From Rhodanobacteraceae bacterium (GTDB lineage: Bacteria > Pseudomonadota > Gammaproteobacteria > Xanthomonadales > SZUA-5), in NCBI GenBank assembly GCA_003233535.1, contig QIMA01000559.1, positions 1 to 8,888 of the forward strand: a stretch of 8,888 bases of DNA, given 5' to 3'. Below are positions 6,088-8,888 of this stretch, piece after piece. Position 1 is the first letter of the stretch; each line of letters starts with the position of its first letter. The translations under genes were made by a program, and so were the position numbers. Under the pieces are notes generated by a model. That model worked only from the letters and a program-made list of their open reading frames with translations, had not been told where the DNA came from and made no database searches.

Positions 6088-6639
6088 ATGGAAGGGGAAA
6101 AGTACCGACTGTATGGCACTGCCGATCTGGAGCCGGTGATCGAGTCGATGGCGCGCAGCGTCTATAGCCAGATTGACCATCAGCGGCCAGTTTGGCTAGT
6201 CGGCGTGATCCGTCGGGGAGCGCCATTGGCCGACATGATTCTCGGTAGGCTGCGTGAATTGGGACCATCGCTGACTATCAATCGTCTCGATTTGAAGGTC
6301 AAGCGCTACAGCGACGATCTGCGACTGCTGCATCCTGATACAGATTTGCAGGCGCCAGAGCTGGTAGATGGCGCGCTTAAGGGGCAGCAGGTGATCGTGG
6401 TAGACGACGTGCTTTACCAGGGCCATTCGTTGGCCCGCGTGCTGGACTTCTTGCGCGCAGCCGATGCTGACCCGATTCGCACCGCGGTGTTGGTCGACCG
6501 GCGTGTGGCGCGTTTGCCGATCAAGGCTGACATTGCCGGACTGGTCTTGCAGTTGGCACCGGGGGACGTTGTGGAATGCCGAGTGCCGCCGTTTGAATCG
6601 GTATTTGAGATCGATCTGTTTCGTCCAAAACCGGCGTGA
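6088..6639 (+). CDS. PyrR-like phosphoribosyltransferase
   Basis: A 183-residue type I phosphoribosyltransferase closest by eye to PyrR, the pyrimidine regulator with uracil phosphoribosyltransferase activity. Matching elements are GVIRRGAPLADMI (39-51), LDLKVKRYSDDL (67-78, compare the PyrR YRDDL motif), the PRPP loop VIVVDDVLYQGHS (102-114), and VLVDRRVARLPIKADIAG, which mirrors VLVDRGxRELPIRAD. The PRPP loop differs from the usual DDVLYTGRT by Q-G-H-S, so activity or ligand choice may be altered. No pyrB or pyrC is adjacent, unlike typical pyrR loci. The frame is open back to 5980 inside the transporter gene, but the ATG at 6088 is preferred: it begins the fold, follows a G-rich stretch and leaves a normal 22-bp spacer. 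The 3' end overlaps the PIN gene by 4 bp. Confidence 0.85.
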   Translation: MEGEKYRLYGTADLEPVIESMARSVYSQIDHQRPVWLVGVIRRGAPLADMILGRLRELGPSLTINRLDLKVKRYSDDLRLLHPDTDLQAPELVDGALKGQQVIVVDDVLYQGHSLARVLDFLRAADADPIRTAVLVDRRVARLPIKADIAGLVLQLAPGDVVECRVPPFESVFEIDLFRPKPA

Positions 6640-7172
6640 TCGCGTCGGCCGATGCGCCAGCTGTGAGCGATGAGCTGCCGTTGGTGCTCGACACTAACGT
6701 GTGTCTGGATTTGTTCTTGTTCGCTGATTCGGCTGTGGCCGGTTTGCACGAGCAACTGCGCCGCGGGCCTTTTCGCGCCTACTACAGCGGCGAAACCCGG
6801 GAAGAATGGCGCCGCGTGCTCGGCTACGCCGTTTGGAAGCTTGACGAGCACCGTCAGCAGTGTTTGCTGGATGAGTTTGACGGCTTGTTGGCTCGGCACA
6901 GTGTCGATGATTTGCGCCCTAAAGGCCCTACGCTGCCGACCTGCCGCGATCCGGATGACCAGAAGTTCCTGCAGTTGGCGGCAGCGCTGCCAGCCTGCGT
7001 ACTGATTAGCAAAGATCGCGATTTGCTTAAGTTGGCCCGTAGCTGTCGGCGCAAGTTGAGTTTCGCAATTGTCTCGCCCGGCGCTTGGGCCGCTGTGGAT
7101 TCGGCGGCAGCCGATGCGCTGTATGCCGAACTCAGACAGCGTCGGCACGCGATCGCCAATCCCGGCTTCTAG
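6636..7172 (+). CDS. PIN-domain putative nuclease (COG1569-like)
   Basis: A 178-residue PIN-fold protein, a probable Mg2+/Mn2+-dependent ribonuclease. The acidic active-site positions are visible: Asp19 in LVLDTNVCLDLF, Glu56/57 in SGETREEW, Asp105/Asp107/Asp108 in CRDPDDQKFLQLA, and Asp127/Asp129 in LISKDRDLLKLA. This order and spacing match the family often labelled 'putative toxin-antitoxin system toxin component, PIN family'. No small antitoxin gene lies on either side, so a toxin role is doubtful here. The GTG start overlaps the upstream stop (GTGA), giving likely translational coupling to the phosphoribosyltransferase. A second in-frame GTG at 6663 would also give a normal PIN N-terminus (VSDELPLVLDTN). 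Neither start has a clear ribosome site. The stop codon lies inside the left end of the fold-back element. Confidence 0.85.
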   Translation: MIASADAPAVSDELPLVLDTNVCLDLFLFADSAVAGLHEQLRRGPFRAYYSGETREEWRRVLGYAVWKLDEHRQQCLLDEFDGLLARHSVDDLRPKGPTLPTCRDPDDQKFLQLAAALPACVLISKDRDLLKLARSCRRKLSFAIVSPGAWAAVDSAAADALYAELRQRRHAIANPGF

Positions 7173-7337
7173 CCCGGATATTTCATGAACTCGCGTGATG
7201 ATCGCGCAGGACATTGATTGCCCAGTGGTTTTTTCTGCAGGAGCGGTGTAGTGGTTCATACACCCGACTGAGAAAAAAGCGCTGGGCGATCAAGGGCCTA
7301 GCGAGGGCGCGTGAAGTTTATGAAATATCCGGGCTAG
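7169..7337. mobile_element. 169-bp fold-back element, probable MITE
   Basis: The outer arms 7169-7191 and 7315-7337 are complementary over 23 positions with one G-T exception; the outer 18 are exact. Inside, 7214-7236 pairs with 7271-7293 (20 Watson-Crick pairs, two G-T, one mismatch). At the centre GGTGTA (7245-7250) pairs with TACACC (7259-7264). The whole region can fold into one long interrupted hairpin. Both ends carry CTAG, which is self-complementary, so it may be a 4-bp target duplication flanking ends that begin CCCGGATATTTCATG. No transposase is encoded. It lies between the convergent PIN and propeller genes; the PIN stop codon TAG is part of the left CTAG. Confidence 0.65.
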
Positions 7338-7376
7338 CGCATGCCCAAATCGATCAGACAACGCCAGCACTGCTCT

Positions 7377-7401
7377 CCTGGCCTCTGGTACTGGCTACTG
7401 G
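7377..7401 (-). repeat. Degenerate CCAGTAG heptamer repeat after the propeller gene
   Basis: Read on the minus strand, starting 12 bp past the stop of the gene ending at 7414, four units follow one another without gaps: CCAGTAG, CCAGTA, CCAGAGG, CCAGG. The word CCAGTAGCCAGT is shared with the tract after trhA, in the same orientation relative to the upstream gene. Confidence 0.45.
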
Positions 7402-7413
7402 CACTCGCTCTCC

Positions 7414-8888
7414 CTACTCAAACCCGTTCTCAAACAGATCCGATGCAGACGGCAACGGCCACACCCAGGACCCACGAGAACGGGTCCAGACAGCAAGCGT
7501 GGTAAAGCCGCGGTCGATGGTCATGTCCCAGATCATCACGTTCGGCATGCCCAGGTGCTTTTGCCAAACCACGGGATTGGCTTCCACGTCATCGGTGAAG
7601 TACAAACCCCAGTCCGAGCCGGCAAACACCTGACGCGGGCGATTGGGATTAACCATCACGCTATTGACCGGGATGTTCGGCAGATTGCCGGAGACGTTGC
7701 GCCAGCTGAAAGTCGCACAATCGGCAGTGCAGCGCACCTGAAACACGTGGCCAGGCGTAGCCGGCGTATTCTGATCAAACCCGCCGGTCACCGCGTAACC
7801 GATCAGCGGGTCGACCGGGTCAGTTACCACATCGAGGATGAAGCGGTTGGGCAGCACCGTGTTGCTGTCGGTAACGTCGACCCAGGCTGCCGAATTGGTG
7901 ACGTTCTGGCCCATACCAAAGCCGAACCACACGTTGCCGTCGTTGGTGCCGGCGATCGCGACGTCTGGGGTGCTCACGGCGTAGCTGAGCTGGTTGATAT
8001 ATGAGCGACCGTCCAACGTGCCCTTGGTCAGGTCCGGGCTGTTTGCGCGCCAGCTTGAACCTGGAATACCGCCAGTCACCGACTCCCAAACCCGGAAGCT
8101 GCCGGCAATGATGCGGCCGCAGCCGGTCGCTGCAGGGCAGCCTGTGGTCTCGCCACCGTATTGGTACAGATTGAAATTGGTAATGAAGGATTTGCGATCC
8201 GCACCCCAGCCGCTGGGTGATGCGCTAACTGCAGGGTTACCACCTAAGCCGCCCGAGGCCGAGTTTGAGGCAACGATGTTGCCGTTCTGACTTGAGTAGT
8301 ACCAGCGCTGCTGCAGAATCGGCTCGATAGTGCTCCAAAAGCCATCACCGCCGTTGCGCCGGACCCACGATTGAAGTCCAAAGTTGCCGTCAGACCAAGT
8401 CGAAACCATGCAAGAGTTGTCCTGTGCGCCACCCACGGCGCTGGCTTGGGCTGAGGTGTTGAAATTCGGCGAGATACCGCCTGAGTAGAATTCGATCGTG
8501 TTTAGCGTGGCGTTGAGCGACGTCCAGGTTGGCGACGCAGCTAGCGCATTGCCGGTGTAGTAGACGCCGCCGTCCGTCCCAATCAGCAGGCGATTAGGGT
8601 CGCCGTTGACATAGGCCCGGCCGTGATGGTCAACGTGCGGAGCTGAGCCCATGCTGGTGAAGCTGCTGCCACCGTTGGTGGTTCGGTAAGTATGCAGCGT
8701 ACTCATGACCACCGTGTCGGGATCGGTAGGATCAACGGTGACACCGGCGTTGTACCAAGCCTGTGTGCCATAGACTGAGGCGTTGCCGGATACCATGCTC
8801 CAGCTGGAACCGCCGTCGGTCGATCGCCAGACGCCAAGCATCACCGGTCCCGCGCCCGATCCGACCTGAGCGTAGATGGTGTTGGCGT
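7414..8888 (-). CDS. Secreted Asp-box (BNR/sortilin-like) beta-propeller protein, N-terminus beyond the window
   Basis: The reading frame is open to the window edge, so the gene is cut there. The 490 complete residues seen are the C-terminal part (counted from the codon at 8886). Asp-box-type motifs recur: STDGGSSW (22-29), TTNGGSSF (69-76), GTDGGVYY (103-110), and SDWGLYFTDD nearer the end. This is characteristic of VPS10/sortilin-type or WD40-like propellers found in exported 'BNR repeat' proteins, often misnamed glycosyl hydrolase or exo-alpha-sialidase. HVDHHG before the third box is also usual for this group. The composition is rich in Ser, Gly, Asn and Thr and poor in Lys, as in extracellular proteins. 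I see no catalytic residues that would justify an enzyme name. The C-terminus ends DLFENGFE, a possible sorting or processing tag. The GTG at 8844 is internal, not the start. Confidence 0.82.
   Translation of the reverse strand, partial: ANTIYAQVGSGAGPVMLGVWRSTDGGSSWSMVSGNASVYGTQAWYNAGVTVDPTDPDTVVMSTLHTYRTTNGGSSFTSMGSAPHVDHHGRAYVNGDPNRLLIGTDGGVYYTGNALAASPTWTSLNATLNTIEFYSGGISPNFNTSAQASAVGGAQDNSCMVSTWSDGNFGLQSWVRRNGGDGFWSTIEPILQQRWYYSSQNGNIVASNSASGGLGGNPAVSASPSGWGADRKSFITNFNLYQYGGETTGCPAATGCGRIIAGSFRVWESVTGGIPGSSWRANSPDLTKGTLDGRSYINQLSYAVSTPDVAIAGTNDGNVWFGFGMGQNVTNSAAWVDVTDSNTVLPNRFILDVVTDPVDPLIGYAVTGGFDQNTPATPGHVFQVRCTADCATFSWRNVSGNLPNIPVNSVMVNPNRPRQVFAGSDWGLYFTDDVEANPVVWQKHLGMPNVMIWDMTIDRGFTTLAVWTRSRGSWVWPLPSASDLFENGFE

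Noticed and set aside
6636..7172. PIN gene as part of a toxin-antitoxin pair
   Set aside because: No small antitoxin-like gene is present within 300 bp on either strand; the upstream partner is a 183-residue PyrR-like protein and the downstream region is a fold-back element.
6414..7259. 281-codon open frame on the minus strand
   Set aside because: It runs antisense to the phosphoribosyltransferase and PIN genes, both with clear motifs. The translation looks like a GC-rich shadow frame without domain signs.
7414..8844. Propeller gene starting at the GTG at 8844
   Set aside because: The frame continues without a stop to the window edge, and the upstream residues (NTIYAQVGSG) continue the propeller strand pattern, so this codon is internal.
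7414..8888. Annotation as sialidase or glycosyl hydrolase
   Set aside because: Only Asp-box-type structural motifs are seen; no sialidase RIP motif, Arg triad or other catalytic set could be recognised in the visible part.

Overview
The window is about 60% GC, gene-dense and carries nine protein genes with short spacers. The gene set fits a gammaproteobacterium, and Xanthomonadales/Lysobacterales (Rhodanobacteraceae-like) is the best guess. It includes an intracellular PHB depolymerase, a TrhA/hemolysin III protein, a CNNM/CorB-type transporter, a PyrR-like phosphoribosyltransferase, and a large secreted Asp-box propeller protein ending in ...DLFENGFE. That C-terminal ending is one I associate from memory with secreted proteins of this order. 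The placement is inference; no rRNA or tRNA is present to settle it.

Layout. 20-379 (+) is a small four-helix membrane protein whose start may lie outside the window. It is followed by a 34-bp-arm inverted repeat (397-504). On the minus strand are a secreted class-2-type lipase (577-1269) and, upstream of it, the intracellular PHB depolymerase phaZ (1382-2623). A 352-bp divergent spacer with TGC-rich palindromes separates phaZ from trhA (2976-3623, +). Two small RNA-binding proteins follow on the plus strand: a cold-shock protein (3883-4107) with a textbook terminator, and a minimal RRM protein (4376-4639) with a hairpin-rich leader. A tight three-gene cluster comes next: a CNNM/CorB-like transporter (4800-6065), a PyrR-like phosphoribosyltransferase (6088-6639) and a PIN-domain protein (6636-7172, overlapping by 4 bp). 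After it lies a 169-bp fold-back element (7169-7337), probably a MITE. The minus-strand propeller protein (7414 to the window edge) is cut off at its N-terminus.

How it fits together. The lipase/phaZ pair are both alpha/beta hydrolases but act in different places (exported versus on cytoplasmic PHB granules) and use different nucleophiles (Ser versus Cys). The CSP and RRM genes form an RNA-chaperone neighbourhood. The transporter-PRT-PIN run is probably one transcript, though its shared purpose is not evident. I see no phage, CRISPR or clear defence system. The least ordinary material is in the spacers (two different inverted-repeat elements, a degenerate CCAG-heptamer tract after two unrelated genes, alternative hairpins before the RRM gene), in the RRM protein's missing stacking aromatics, and in the short C-terminal GFE tag.
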